DNA of 16,878 nt from Sedimenticola sp. (GTDB taxonomy: Bacteria; Pseudomonadota; Gammaproteobacteria; Chromatiales; Chromatiaceae). A program made the position numbers and the translations under genes. The DNA lies in contig JAUXBK010000030.1 of NCBI GenBank assembly GCA_030619405.1, positions 1-16,878 of the forward strand, read 5' to 3'. This document shows, piece by piece, positions 7,056 to 14,525 of the stretch. The notes below the pieces were generated by a model. The model was given only the letters and a program-made list of their open reading frames with translations. It was not told the origin of the DNA and did not search any database. Position 1 is the stretch's first letter, and each line of letters opens with the position of its first letter.

Positions 7056-7413
7056 CACGGGTCTTGTTCAGTTGTGCCTGGGTGAGGGTCTTGGCCTTGG
7101 ACTCGTTGGTCACGAAGCGCCGGTCCGGGATGCCGTAGTGCTCGTTGGAGCGAACCACCACTTTCTGCTTGTCGGCCTTGTGCGCCCACCAGTGGATCAC
7201 GGCCATGCGGTTCTTGATGGTGCCGATGGACAGCTCCTGGCCAAACCAGTGTTTGACCAGGACCTCGATGTGTTTCGGCTTCAGGGATCGGGCCGTCATG
7301 CCCCGGTACCCCAGCTCATGAAGCTGGTTGGCCATCAGGGTAAGCATCCGCTCGCGCTTGACCTGGGTGGCATAGCTGCCCTTCCGGCACTGGCGGCAGA
7401 GTTTTTTCAGAAG
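7027..7413 (-). pseudogene. Integrase N-terminal fragment (integrative-element type)
   Basis: The residues LCRQCRKGSYATQVKRERM, then LTLMANQLHELGYRGM, SLKPKHIEVLVKHW, GTIKNRMAVIHWWAHKA and GIPDRRFVTNESKA match the N-terminal core-binding part of the integrases found in integrative elements (Phage_int N-terminal plus Integrase_1 domains). Intact members are about 300 residues, with the catalytic R...HxxR...Y residues in the second half. Here the frame reaches LTQAQLNK and then runs into the start of the metallophosphoesterase gene out of frame, ending at 7027. The whole catalytic domain is missing. The coding signal begins upstream of the first ATG (7347), at about 7413, with no obvious start codon, so the 5' end may also be damaged. 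It marks a decayed mobile element. Confidence 0.75.
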
Positions 7414-7500
7414 AAAGACCGCAGTTTTTGCCGATGCACCGTTACATTACATACAGAGGTGGCTCTTACAAATGGCGTTAGAGCCCAATCGGGATAGGAT

Positions 7501-7535
7501 GGGGGTTTTGACCCCCCTCCCTCCCACACCACCCG
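7501..7535 (-). other. G-rich tract with quadruplex pattern and 6-bp hairpin
   Basis: On the minus strand GGGTGGTGTGGGAGGGAGGG supplies four G-runs separated by short loops, followed by GGGGGTCAAAACCCCC, a short hairpin. It lies directly after the stop of the 65-residue gene. There is no T-run, so it is not a standard terminator. Confidence 0.4.
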
Positions 7536-7542
7536 TAACCGG

Positions 7543-7740
7543 TCAATCAACCGGCCTCTGCATTTGCTTCCATGCATCCTGCAGAGCATCCTCAGGGTAC
7601 TGCGTTTGCTCGGTGTGCTCTCCCTCCCGCAGGTGGGCAAAGTTGTCCAAAATGAAGTTCTCGAACTCCCTAAGGTATTCTGTGCCGGTGGTCTCCAATG
7701 CAAACTCTTTCATGGTCAAATGGCGTGTTGTGTTACGCAT
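7543..7740 (-). CDS. Small hypothetical protein, 65 aa
   Basis: A 65-residue, acidic, probably soluble protein (MRNTTRHLTMKEFALET, FENFILDNFAHLREGE, EDALQDAWKQMQRPVD). I do not recognise a family. The start is well supported: AGGAG at 7750-7754 sits 9 nt before the ATG. It precedes the integrase fragment on the same strand, with about 130 bp between, so it may be cargo or an accessory gene of the same decayed element. Nothing indicates a toxin, antitoxin or DNA-binding fold with confidence. The stop codon runs into a G-rich tract. Confidence 0.55.
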   Translation of the reverse strand: MRNTTRHLTMKEFALETTGTEYLREFENFILDNFAHLREGEHTEQTQYPEDALQDAWKQMQRPVD

Positions 7741-7921
7741 GATTTGTTTCTCCTGTGCTTGATGAGGTCAGCCTTCTTGCCGACGTAGGGACCGGCACCC
7801 CCCCCTCCCGGAGCATCGGGCGGTCTGGAGCGCGTCTGACATCATAGATCCGGGGCTCTGGGGTGACTCTAGTCATGACCGAAATAGATACACTGTCCCC
7901 AGAAATCTGCCTCGCCCATGG
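7741..7921. other. Intergenic spacer with possible REP-like remnant
   Basis: 181 bp with no reading frame of note. It holds an 8-C run at 7798-7805 and, on the minus strand, GGGGACAGTGTATCTATTTC (7880-7899). That motif resembles a short repeat often seen next to IS200-like transposases in gammaproteobacteria (GGGGACAGTATACTTATTTC). The match is from memory and only one copy is present. Confidence 0.35.
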
Positions 7922-9121
7922 TCATCCGGTCAATCGATCGAAGATACGGAAGCCTGCCAGATAGGTGCCGGCAGCGGAGCCCAGCGTGCTGAACAGGAAC
8001 ACCAGCAGGGTGCGGGATACCCGATTCTTCCACCACCCCTTCAGCCGGGTGGTGTCATGGCGCAAGGCGCTGAAATCCCCCACCTGGGGTTTTCGCAGAT
8101 AGACCTCCACCGCCGCCGTCACCATCCCTGCCCCAACCGTGGGGTTGAGGGAGGTGATGGGTGCCGCCACGAAGGCAGTCATCACAGTGAGGGGATGGGC
8201 TGCCGCGACCAGGGCGCCCAGGGCAGAGAGGGCGCCGTTGATCAGCACCCAGTCCCACACCAGCTGCCAGCCCAGTTCCGGGCTGCGGTTGAAACCGATG
8301 GCAAAACCCAGCAGCACCAGCGCCACGATCAGCCAGGGTATCAACTTCGGCCAGCGCCGGGGACTGGGCAGGCGGTCCAGCTCACTGATCACCCGGGCCG
8401 GCTGCTCCAGCCCCTGTTCCAGATAGCGCCGAATACCCTTCAGGTGACCGGCCCCCACCACCGCCAGGATATTCTCGTGCCCCTTTCCCTCCACCTCCTG
8501 CAGCAGGCGCGCCGCCATGTAACGGTCCCGCTCTTCGATCAGGGGCTCGAACAGATCCTGCCGGTCATGGGCGAATTCCGCAAAGGTGGTCTCCAGCATG
8601 TCCCCCTCTTTGAGCCCTTCGATCTCCGCCTCCGTCACCTCCTCTTTCGAAATCACGCTGGCCAGCAGGCCGGCGAACAGCCCGAAGCGCTTCCACCAGG
8701 GGACGTTGTTCAGCACCCGTTTGAGGGTGACACCGATCTCCCGGTCGATCAGCAACACCGGCCGGTGGTGCTCCCGAGCATAATCGACGGCGGCCCGCTG
8801 CTCCGCCCCGGGCTCGATACCGAACTGCTCGGCCAGGCGCTGCTGATAGGCTCCCAGGGCCAGGTTTGCCGCCACCATGCTGGCCTTGCCCTCCCGCACC
8901 ACCTTGAACAGGTCCATACGAGCCAGGGTGTCGGGGTCGATGAGCGCGTTGTAGCGGCTGGGGCAGAGCTCCACCGCCACGGCGTCATACTCCCCGGTCG
9001 CCAGCAGCTCCCGAACCTGTTCGGCACTGGCCCGGGAGACGTGGGCCGTCCCCAGCAGGGTGATGCGGCTGCCGCTGATCCAGAGGTCGGCCCTTGGTTG
9101 CTGATCAATCTGTTCCTTCAT
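7922..9121 (-). CDS. TraB/PrgY family membrane protein
   Basis: A 399-residue protein of the TraB/GumN/TIKI-related family. Hallmarks are ITLLGTAHVSR near residues 20-30, VAVELCPSRY at 48-57 and VVGAGHLKGI at 221-230, conserved GTAH and GxGH blocks proposed to form a metal-dependent, protease-like site. The N-terminal ~255 residues look soluble. The C-terminal part has hydrophobic stretches near 261-277, 287-308 and 370-392, typical of PrgY-type proteins anchored in the inner membrane. Enterococcal PrgY limits pheromone production; the function in gammaproteobacteria is not established. I chose the ATG at 9121 (MKEQIDQQPRADLW) because AAGGAGAG lies upstream and the homologous region starts just after; the frame stays open to 9331 but that part overlaps the divergent lipoprotein. 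Divergent from the next gene across 167 bp. Confidence 0.88.
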   Translation of the reverse strand: MKEQIDQQPRADLWISGSRITLLGTAHVSRASAEQVRELLATGEYDAVAVELCPSRYNALIDPDTLARMDLFKVVREGKASMVAANLALGAYQQRLAEQFGIEPGAEQRAAVDYAREHHRPVLLIDREIGVTLKRVLNNVPWWKRFGLFAGLLASVISKEEVTEAEIEGLKEGDMLETTFAEFAHDRQDLFEPLIEERDRYMAARLLQEVEGKGHENILAVVGAGHLKGIRRYLEQGLEQPARVISELDRLPSPRRWPKLIPWLIVALVLLGFAIGFNRSPELGWQLVWDWVLINGALSALGALVAAAHPLTVMTAFVAAPITSLNPTVGAGMVTAAVEVYLRKPQVGDFSALRHDTTRLKGWWKNRVSRTLLVFLFSTLGSAAGTYLAGFRIFDRLTG

Positions 9122-9288
9122 CGATATTCTGAATCTCTCCTTAACACCGGGTGCGCGCATCATATCAGGGAGAGGGAGGCTTTCCGAACCGCTCTCCGGC
9201 ATTTCGCCACGTGGCTCAAAGCTGCTGTACACTGGCCCGACCAAATCGAGTATTATCGGCGATTCACCCGATTCCGGAAGCTCTTCAA

Positions 9289-9708
9289 ATGAAAGGCCAT
9301 CTAAGATATCCCTTGTTGCTGATGCTGCCACTGCTGCTGCTGGGCTGCGGCGCGGTCGACACCCTCAAGGACAGGCAGCTGGGTAAAGAGCTGGACTACA
9401 CCCTCAAACGCTACGACGCCACCATCCGCTGGGGTAACCCGGCAGACGCCTATGGATTCCTGAAACCGGAGATCGCAGCCGAGACCCTGGTTCCCTCCGG
9501 CTTGGAAAATATCCGGGTGACAGAATACGTAGTGGTCCGCCCACCTGTCTTCATCGACAAGACCACGGCCGCCCAGACCGCCGCCATCTCTTATATCTTC
9601 GAAGACCGACAGATCCAGCACTCACTGAAAGACTCCCAGATCTGGAAACGGGAAAACGAGGGAAGCAAGTTCTGGTACCGCGTCAACCCGATCCCTGAAT
9701 TCAAATGA
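9289..9708 (+). CDS. Small lipoprotein of unknown function
   Basis: A 139-residue protein with a lipoprotein signal. A positive start (MKGHLR) is followed by a leucine-rich core and the lipobox LLGC with cysteine at residue 20. The mature part starts GAVDTLKDRQLGKELDYTLKRYDATIRWG and ends IWKRENEGSKFWYRVNPIPEFK; it looks like a small alpha/beta domain. The residue after the cysteine is Gly, not Asp, so outer-membrane sorting is expected. I do not recognise a named family, though similar small lipoproteins occur in sulfur-oxidising gammaproteobacteria. GGAAG lies 9-10 nt before the ATG. Its stop overlaps the next start (ATGA), so it forms a two-gene operon with the downstream gene. Confidence 0.82.
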   Translation: MKGHLRYPLLLMLPLLLLGCGAVDTLKDRQLGKELDYTLKRYDATIRWGNPADAYGFLKPEIAAETLVPSGLENIRVTEYVVVRPPVFIDKTTAAQTAAISYIFEDRQIQHSLKDSQIWKRENEGSKFWYRVNPIPEFK

Positions 9709-10373
9709 ACCAAGCAGACCACGAACGAAACGAAACCGGACCCCTGCACTTCAGCGAATACCCTGGCCGCCGGGAGAGGCACCTGCTGCGAAAACTCAAC
9801 AATCCATTGTTTCCGGAGACGAAGCGAGAGATCAACAGCGGCGCTCTCGAGGAGGCCCAGCGCCTGGATCATGAAGAGCTGGTGGAGTTCATCACCGGAT
9901 TCCGACGGCTGGTGCACAAGGCGGTAGGCCTGAAGCCGAACGAGCAGAGCGACGTGATCCTCGGCATCAAGGAAGAGCTGGACCAGGCCTACGAACAGGC
10001 CGCAGGCGTGGCGGACGATCAGACCGAAACCAAGGATGCGATCAGAAAACTGGTGGTGATGATCATGAATGCGGTGCGTAACGGTGCCACTGACGATCCC
10101 GCCGCACTGCAGGAGCTGGACCAGGAGACCCAGGCCCGCGCCGCTCACTTCGAACTACTGGAGTTCCCGCTGGTGGCGGACCTGCTGCACCCGGCCTCCC
10201 CGATAGGGGATGACGAACTGGTGCCCACCCTGCTCTCTGCCTCCGAGGCGGAGTTCCAGGCCGCCATGACCCTGTTCGATGAGAAGCAGGTGCAGGAGCT
10301 GGAGCGGCAGGCCAGGGTGTTACTCGACGGCCTGGAAGGCGGGGCGCCCCCGGGAGCGAGCGGGCGGCTCTAA
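9705..10373 (+). CDS. Conserved-looking hypothetical protein, helical, 222 aa
   Basis: Translationally coupled to the lipoprotein gene by an ATGA overlap. The protein is strongly charged and almost entirely helical (LDHEELVEFITGFRRLVHKA, LGIKEELDQAYEQAAG, AIRKLVVMIMNAVRNGA, FDEKQVQELERQARVLLDG). It has no signal peptide or membrane segment, so it is probably cytosolic. I recognise no domain. A lipoprotein coupled to a helical cytosolic protein does not reveal a pathway. Codon use and GC match the flanking housekeeping genes. The C-terminal GGAPPGASGRL tail is low complexity. Confidence 0.8.
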   Translation: MNQADHERNETGPLHFSEYPGRRERHLLRKLNNPLFPETKREINSGALEEAQRLDHEELVEFITGFRRLVHKAVGLKPNEQSDVILGIKEELDQAYEQAAGVADDQTETKDAIRKLVVMIMNAVRNGATDDPAALQELDQETQARAAHFELLEFPLVADLLHPASPIGDDELVPTLLSASEAEFQAAMTLFDEKQVQELERQARVLLDGLEGGAPPGASGRL

Positions 10374-10444
10374 GGGCTGAGGAAGAGAGCGGGCGACGGT
10401 CTCTTACTGCCCACTGTCCGCGCGGCGCGGAGCGCCGCCGGCTG

Positions 10445-10469
10445 CGTTCCCACGCAGAGCGTGGGAACG
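10445..10469. repeat. Perfect 11-bp inverted repeat (3-nt loop)
   Basis: CGTTCCCACGC and GCGTGGGAACG flank AGA. The motif GTTCCCACGCNNNGCGTGGGAAC is, as I recall, a dispersed palindrome of gammaproteobacterial genomes. It could fold in RNA from either strand, but there is no T-run, so terminator function is doubtful. It lies in the spacer between convergent genes. Confidence 0.7.
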
Positions 10470-10504
10470 AGAGATCTCATCTCTTCTGTCTTCTAGCCGT
10501 GTTC

Positions 10505-10535
10505 GATGCGGTTCGTTTCGCTCACCGCATCCTAC
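10505..10535. repeat. Solo REP element related to the RAYT-flanking REPs
   Basis: GATGCGGT (10505-10512) and ACCGCATC (10524-10531) form a perfect 8-bp stem with an 11-nt loop, followed by CTAC. It shares stem and tail with the REPs at 2779-2808 and 3371-3584, differing in loop length. It lies about 7 kb from the RAYT, as expected for a repeat spread in trans. Confidence 0.7.
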
Positions 10536-10583
10536 ATTCTCTCCGTTGTCTTCAGCCTACTGCTTGCTGCCTACTGCCTACGG

Positions 10584-13500
10584 TCACAGCAACACCCGCT
10601 CGATCCCGCCCCTCGAGAGACGCTCCACGAATCCCTGCTGCCACTGCTCACCGAGCCGGTCCCGGGCCAGTTCCTCGACGATGTAGCTTACTTTCAGGCC
10701 GGTGGTGTCCTGGTAGCGGTTGAGCCCCTGCTGGCAGGCCGGGCAGGTGGTGACGATCTGCACCTCTCCCGTCACGGTCGCCAGCCGCCCTTTGCCGCGC
10801 TGCAGCTCTTCCTCCTTACGAAAACGCAGTTGGGTGGCAATATCGGGGCGGGCGGTGGCCAAGGTCCCCGCCTCACCACAGCAGCGGTCCGAGAGCAGCA
10901 CATCCGGCCCCATCAGCCGGGTCGCCACCTCCAGCGGAGGGTACTGTTTCATCGGTGAGTGGCAGGGGTCATGGAACAGGTAGCCGCGCCCGGCAGCGGA
11001 TTCCAACTTCATACCCTTCTCCATCAGGTACTCATGGATGTCCAGCAGCCGGCAACCGGGAAATATCCGGTCGAACTGGTATTTCATCAGCTGATCCATG
11101 CAGGTGCCGCAGGAGACCACCACGGTCTGTATATCCATATAATTGAGGGTATTGGAGACCCGATGGAACAGCACCCGGTTCTGGGTGGTGATCCGGTGCC
11201 CGTCATCCTCTCGGCCGGCTGCCGTCTGGGGATAACCGCAGCAGAGGTAGCCCGGCGGCAGCACCACCTGGGCGCCCAACTCGTAGAGCATGGCGATGGT
11301 GGCCAGACCCACATCACTGAACAGGCGCTCCGAACCGCAGCCGGGAAAGTAGAACACCGCCTCCGACTCTTCGTCGGCCCGTGCCGGATCCCGCAGGATC
11401 GGGATGATCGAAGGGTCCTCCAGCCCCAGCAGGGCACGGGTGGTCTGCTTCGGCAGCCCCACCCGGACCGGCCGCCGCACCAGCTCCACCAGCAGCACCT
11501 TCACCGGCGGGGCGCCGGTGGTGGCGGCAGGGGGACGCCGGGCACCAAGGCGCAGCAGCCCCGCCCACTTGAACAGCCTGTGCCCCAGGGCCATCCCCTT
11601 GAAGCCCCACTCCAGCATCCCCTTGCGCAGGGCCCGTACCGCCCTCGGGTCGGTGGCGTTGAGAAACAGCATAGCAGCCCAGGTACCGGGGCTGACCCGC
11701 TTCTGACCCCGTTCGGTGAGGATACGGCGCATGCGGATGGTGACATCACCGAAGTCGATATTCACCGGACACGGGTTGAGGCACTTGTGGCAGACGGTGC
11801 AGTGATCCGCCACGTCGTTCATCTCCTCGAAGTGGCGCATGGAGAGGCCACGACGCGTCTGCTCCTCATACAGAAACGCCTCCACCATGAGTCCGGTGCC
11901 CAGGATCTTGTTGCGCGGCGAGTAGAACAGATTGGCCCGGGGGATATGTGTCTGGCAGACCGGCTTGCACTTGCCGCAGCGCAGGCAGTGGCGAATGTCA
12001 TTATTGAGTTCGCCCAGCTCACTCTCTTCCAGGATGATCGCCTCCTGCTGTACCAGACGCAGTGAGGGGGTGTAGGCGCGCTCCAGGCCGGAACCGGGCA
12101 TCAGCTTGCCCCGGTTGAAGTGCCCCTTCGGATCCACCCGCCGCTTGTACTCCACGAACCGTTCCAGCTTTTCCGGCTCCAGAAACCGCAACTTGGTCAG
12201 ACCGATGCCGTGTTCCCCGGAGACCACCCCGCCCAGTGCCTGGGCCAGGGCCATCACCCGCTCCACCACCCGGTCCGCCTCCTGCAGCATGGCGTAGTCG
12301 TGGGAATGGACCGGGATATTGGTGTGCACGTTGCCATCCCCGGCATGCATGTGGAGCGCGACGAACAGGCGCCGGTCACGCAGGCCGGCGTGAGTCTGAC
12401 GCAGCAGTTCCCGTACCGGGGCCAGGTCGCGCCCGTCGAAGATCTCGTCGAGCCGCGCCGCCACCTCCTGGCGATAGGATTGCACCAGATCCCGCCGCAG
12501 CATCAACTCCAACAGGCTCTCCCCGGAACGCAGGGCAGCCAGCGCCTTCTCGTCCAACAGGGGGCGCCGCTCCGCGGCCGGGGCGTCCAGCTCTGACAGT
12601 ATCTGCTGCCAGCGCTCCCGGGCCGCCCGCACCACCTCCCGGGCCGCCGCCCGTTTCGCCTCCAGGATCGCGGTACTCTCCGCCGAGGTCTCGTACTCCT
12701 CCCCCTGGCGCGCCTCCCGCAGTTCCCCGCCCAGGTACGCCAGCACCGCCCCCATGATCTCCAGCTTGTTGGCGATCGATAGCTCGATGTTGATCTGCTC
12801 GATGCCCCGGGTGTACTCCCCCAGCCGCTCCAGGGGGATCACCACGTCTTCGTTTATCTTGAACGCATTGGTGTGGGCGGAGATGGCGGCGGTGCGGCCC
12901 CGGTCCAGCCAGAAGCGCCGCCTCGCCTCCGGACTCACGGCGATGAACCCCTCCGCAGCACGGGCGTTGGCCAGCCGCACCACTTCGGAGGCGGCTCGCC
13001 CCACCCAGTCCTCGTCATCGGATACCAGGTCGGCGATCAGGACCATCTTGGGTCGGTCCCCCCGGGGCGCCTTGGTGGAGTAGTTGACCGCCCGCACGTA
13101 GCGCTCGTCCAGGTGCTCCAGACCCGCCATCTCCACACCAGAAGTGCGGGCCACGAACTCCTTGATCTCGACGATGGCCGGCACCGCCCGGGCCAGATCG
13201 GGGCCGTAGAATTCCAGGCAGATGGTGCGCACATGCTCCGGCATGCGGTGCAGGATGAAGCGGGCGGAGGTGATCAGGCCGTCGCACCCTTCCTTTTGTA
13301 CCCCGGGCAATCCGGAGAGGAACTTGTCGGTTACATCCTTGCCCAGCCCCGCCTTGCGAAAGGCGCCCCCGGGCATCTCCAGGGTTTCCGGGGTGCCCAG
13401 CGGGGAGACTCCATCGCTCTGGTAACGGCTGATCCGGAAGCGCACTCGCGCCTGCTCATGGATCTTGCCCCGGTTGTGCTCCAGCCGCTCCACCTCCAGC

Positions 13501-14432
13501 CAGCTGGCGTCCGGCATCACCATGCGCCAGGAGACCAGGTTGTCCAGGGTGGTTCCCCAGAGCACCGCCTTCTTGCCACCTGCGTTCATGGCAATGTTGC
13601 CACCAATGGTCGAGGCATTCTGGGAGGTAGGGTCGACGGCGAAGGCCAAGCCGTGGTTCCCGGCCAGTTCGGAGACCCGCTGGGTCACCACCCCGGCACC
13701 GGTGCGTACCGTCGGTACCCTGCCCTCCAGTCCCGGCAGCTGCCGCTGCTCCACCTCCCCCAGCTGATCCAGTTTCTCGGTATTGATGATGGCGCAGTGG
13801 GCATCCAGGGGTACCGCCGAGCCAGTGTAACCGGTACCACCGCCCCGCGGGATCAGGGTCAGACCAGAATCTATGCAGGCCTGAACGATGGTCGCCACCT
13901 CCTCTTCCCGATCCGGGCTGATCACCACGAACGGGATCTCCACCCGCCAGTCGGTGGCATCGGTGGCGTGGGAGACCCGGGCCAACCCCCCGAAGTCCAC
14001 ATTGTCCCGGTGGGTGACCCGGGCCAGTGCCCGTCGCACCCGCCGCCGCAGCTGGTTGTTCTCCTCGAAACAGGCGGCGAACCGCTCTACGGCCTGCTGG
14101 GTGGCCTGCAGCAGCTGCAGTGCTTTCAGGTTGCCATTGGCCCGCGCCTCGAACTGCTCCAGCCGGTGTCTGAGGGCCGTGACCAACGCTCGGCGACGCC
14201 CCGGGTCCGCCTGCAGGTCATCCTGCAGGTAGGGATTGCGGGCCACCACCCACATGTCGCCCAGCACCTCGAACAGCATGCGGGCCGATCGGCCGGTTCG
14301 GCGGCTGCCCCGCAGCTCACCGATCAATCGCCACATCTCCTCCCCCAAAAACCGGATCACGATCTCCCGATCGGAGAAGGAGGTGTAGTTGTAGGGGATC
14401 TCGCGAATGCGCTGAAGTTCTATCTGACTCAT
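10584..14432 (-). CDS. DUF3683 / FAD-linked oxidase / Fe-S fusion protein (D-2-hydroxyacid dehydrogenase-like)
   Basis: A very large 1282-residue enzyme combining, in order: an N-terminal DUF3683 region (IREIPYNYTSFSDREIVIRF); a PCMH-type FAD-binding domain (PRGGGTGYTGS at about 196-205, STIGGNIAMNAGGKKAVLWG near 275-290); the FAD-linked oxidase C-terminal domain (HMHAGDGNVHTNIP and VSGEHGIGLTKL); two 4Fe-4S clusters (CLRCGKCKPVC near 815 and CTVCHKCLNPCP near 880); and two CCG-type heterodisulfide-reductase-like segments (FYFPGCGSERL, CCGYPQ, FHDPCHSPMKQ, CCGEAGT). This is a GlcD plus GlcF arrangement in one chain, like the YdiJ-type enzymes that oxidise D-lactate, D-2-hydroxyglutarate or glycolate and pass electrons to the quinone pool. 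The substrate is not predictable. The start at 14432 (MSQIELQRI) fits the family; an upstream in-frame extension overlaps a terminator. No internal stops or missing motifs. Confidence 0.93.
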   Translation of the reverse strand: MSQIELQRIREIPYNYTSFSDREIVIRFLGEEMWRLIGELRGSRRTGRSARMLFEVLGDMWVVARNPYLQDDLQADPGRRRALVTALRHRLEQFEARANGNLKALQLLQATQQAVERFAACFEENNQLRRRVRRALARVTHRDNVDFGGLARVSHATDATDWRVEIPFVVISPDREEEVATIVQACIDSGLTLIPRGGGTGYTGSAVPLDAHCAIINTEKLDQLGEVEQRQLPGLEGRVPTVRTGAGVVTQRVSELAGNHGLAFAVDPTSQNASTIGGNIAMNAGGKKAVLWGTTLDNLVSWRMVMPDASWLEVERLEHNRGKIHEQARVRFRISRYQSDGVSPLGTPETLEMPGGAFRKAGLGKDVTDKFLSGLPGVQKEGCDGLITSARFILHRMPEHVRTICLEFYGPDLARAVPAIVEIKEFVARTSGVEMAGLEHLDERYVRAVNYSTKAPRGDRPKMVLIADLVSDDEDWVGRAASEVVRLANARAAEGFIAVSPEARRRFWLDRGRTAAISAHTNAFKINEDVVIPLERLGEYTRGIEQINIELSIANKLEIMGAVLAYLGGELREARQGEEYETSAESTAILEAKRAAAREVVRAARERWQQILSELDAPAAERRPLLDEKALAALRSGESLLELMLRRDLVQSYRQEVAARLDEIFDGRDLAPVRELLRQTHAGLRDRRLFVALHMHAGDGNVHTNIPVHSHDYAMLQEADRVVERVMALAQALGGVVSGEHGIGLTKLRFLEPEKLERFVEYKRRVDPKGHFNRGKLMPGSGLERAYTPSLRLVQQEAIILEESELGELNNDIRHCLRCGKCKPVCQTHIPRANLFYSPRNKILGTGLMVEAFLYEEQTRRGLSMRHFEEMNDVADHCTVCHKCLNPCPVNIDFGDVTIRMRRILTERGQKRVSPGTWAAMLFLNATDPRAVRALRKGMLEWGFKGMALGHRLFKWAGLLRLGARRPPAATTGAPPVKVLLVELVRRPVRVGLPKQTTRALLGLEDPSIIPILRDPARADEESEAVFYFPGCGSERLFSDVGLATIAMLYELGAQVVLPPGYLCCGYPQTAAGREDDGHRITTQNRVLFHRVSNTLNYMDIQTVVVSCGTCMDQLMKYQFDRIFPGCRLLDIHEYLMEKGMKLESAAGRGYLFHDPCHSPMKQYPPLEVATRLMGPDVLLSDRCCGEAGTLATARPDIATQLRFRKEEELQRGKGRLATVTGEVQIVTTCPACQQGLNRYQDTTGLKVSYIVEELARDRLGEQWQQGFVERLSRGGIERVLL

Positions 14433-14445
14433 GGTGAACCACATG

Positions 14446-14473
14446 AAAAACGCCCGGGGCAGTCGCACCGGGC
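14446..14473 (-). terminator. Rho-independent terminator between the phosphohexomutase and the dehydrogenase
   Basis: On the minus strand GCCCGG (14473-14468) and CCGGGC (14457-14452) pair across a 10-nt loop, followed by G and TTTTT. It lies 53 bp after the mutase stop and only 13 bp before the dehydrogenase ATG, so it ends the upstream unit and may also gate the downstream gene. Confidence 0.75.
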
Positions 14474-14525
14474 TGGAAAGTCGCCTACTTTATCCCAAAG
14501 GGGCAGTCCAAAAACAGCGGGGTGG

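Noticed and set aside
8057..9292. Plus-strand 411-codon open frame
   Set aside because: Antisense to the TraB-like gene; His/Gln/Arg-rich composition typical of a GC-rich shadow frame.
9122..9331. N-terminal extension of the TraB-like protein
   Set aside because: The open frame continues upstream, but it overlaps the lipoprotein start and leader, and a ribosome binding site precedes the ATG at 9121.
10445..10469. Bidirectional rho-independent terminator
   Set aside because: The stem is perfect but neither side is followed by a T-run; better described as a dispersed palindrome.
10959..12065. Plus-strand 368-codon open frame
   Set aside because: Antisense to the Fe-S part of the dehydrogenase, whose cysteine motifs are intact.
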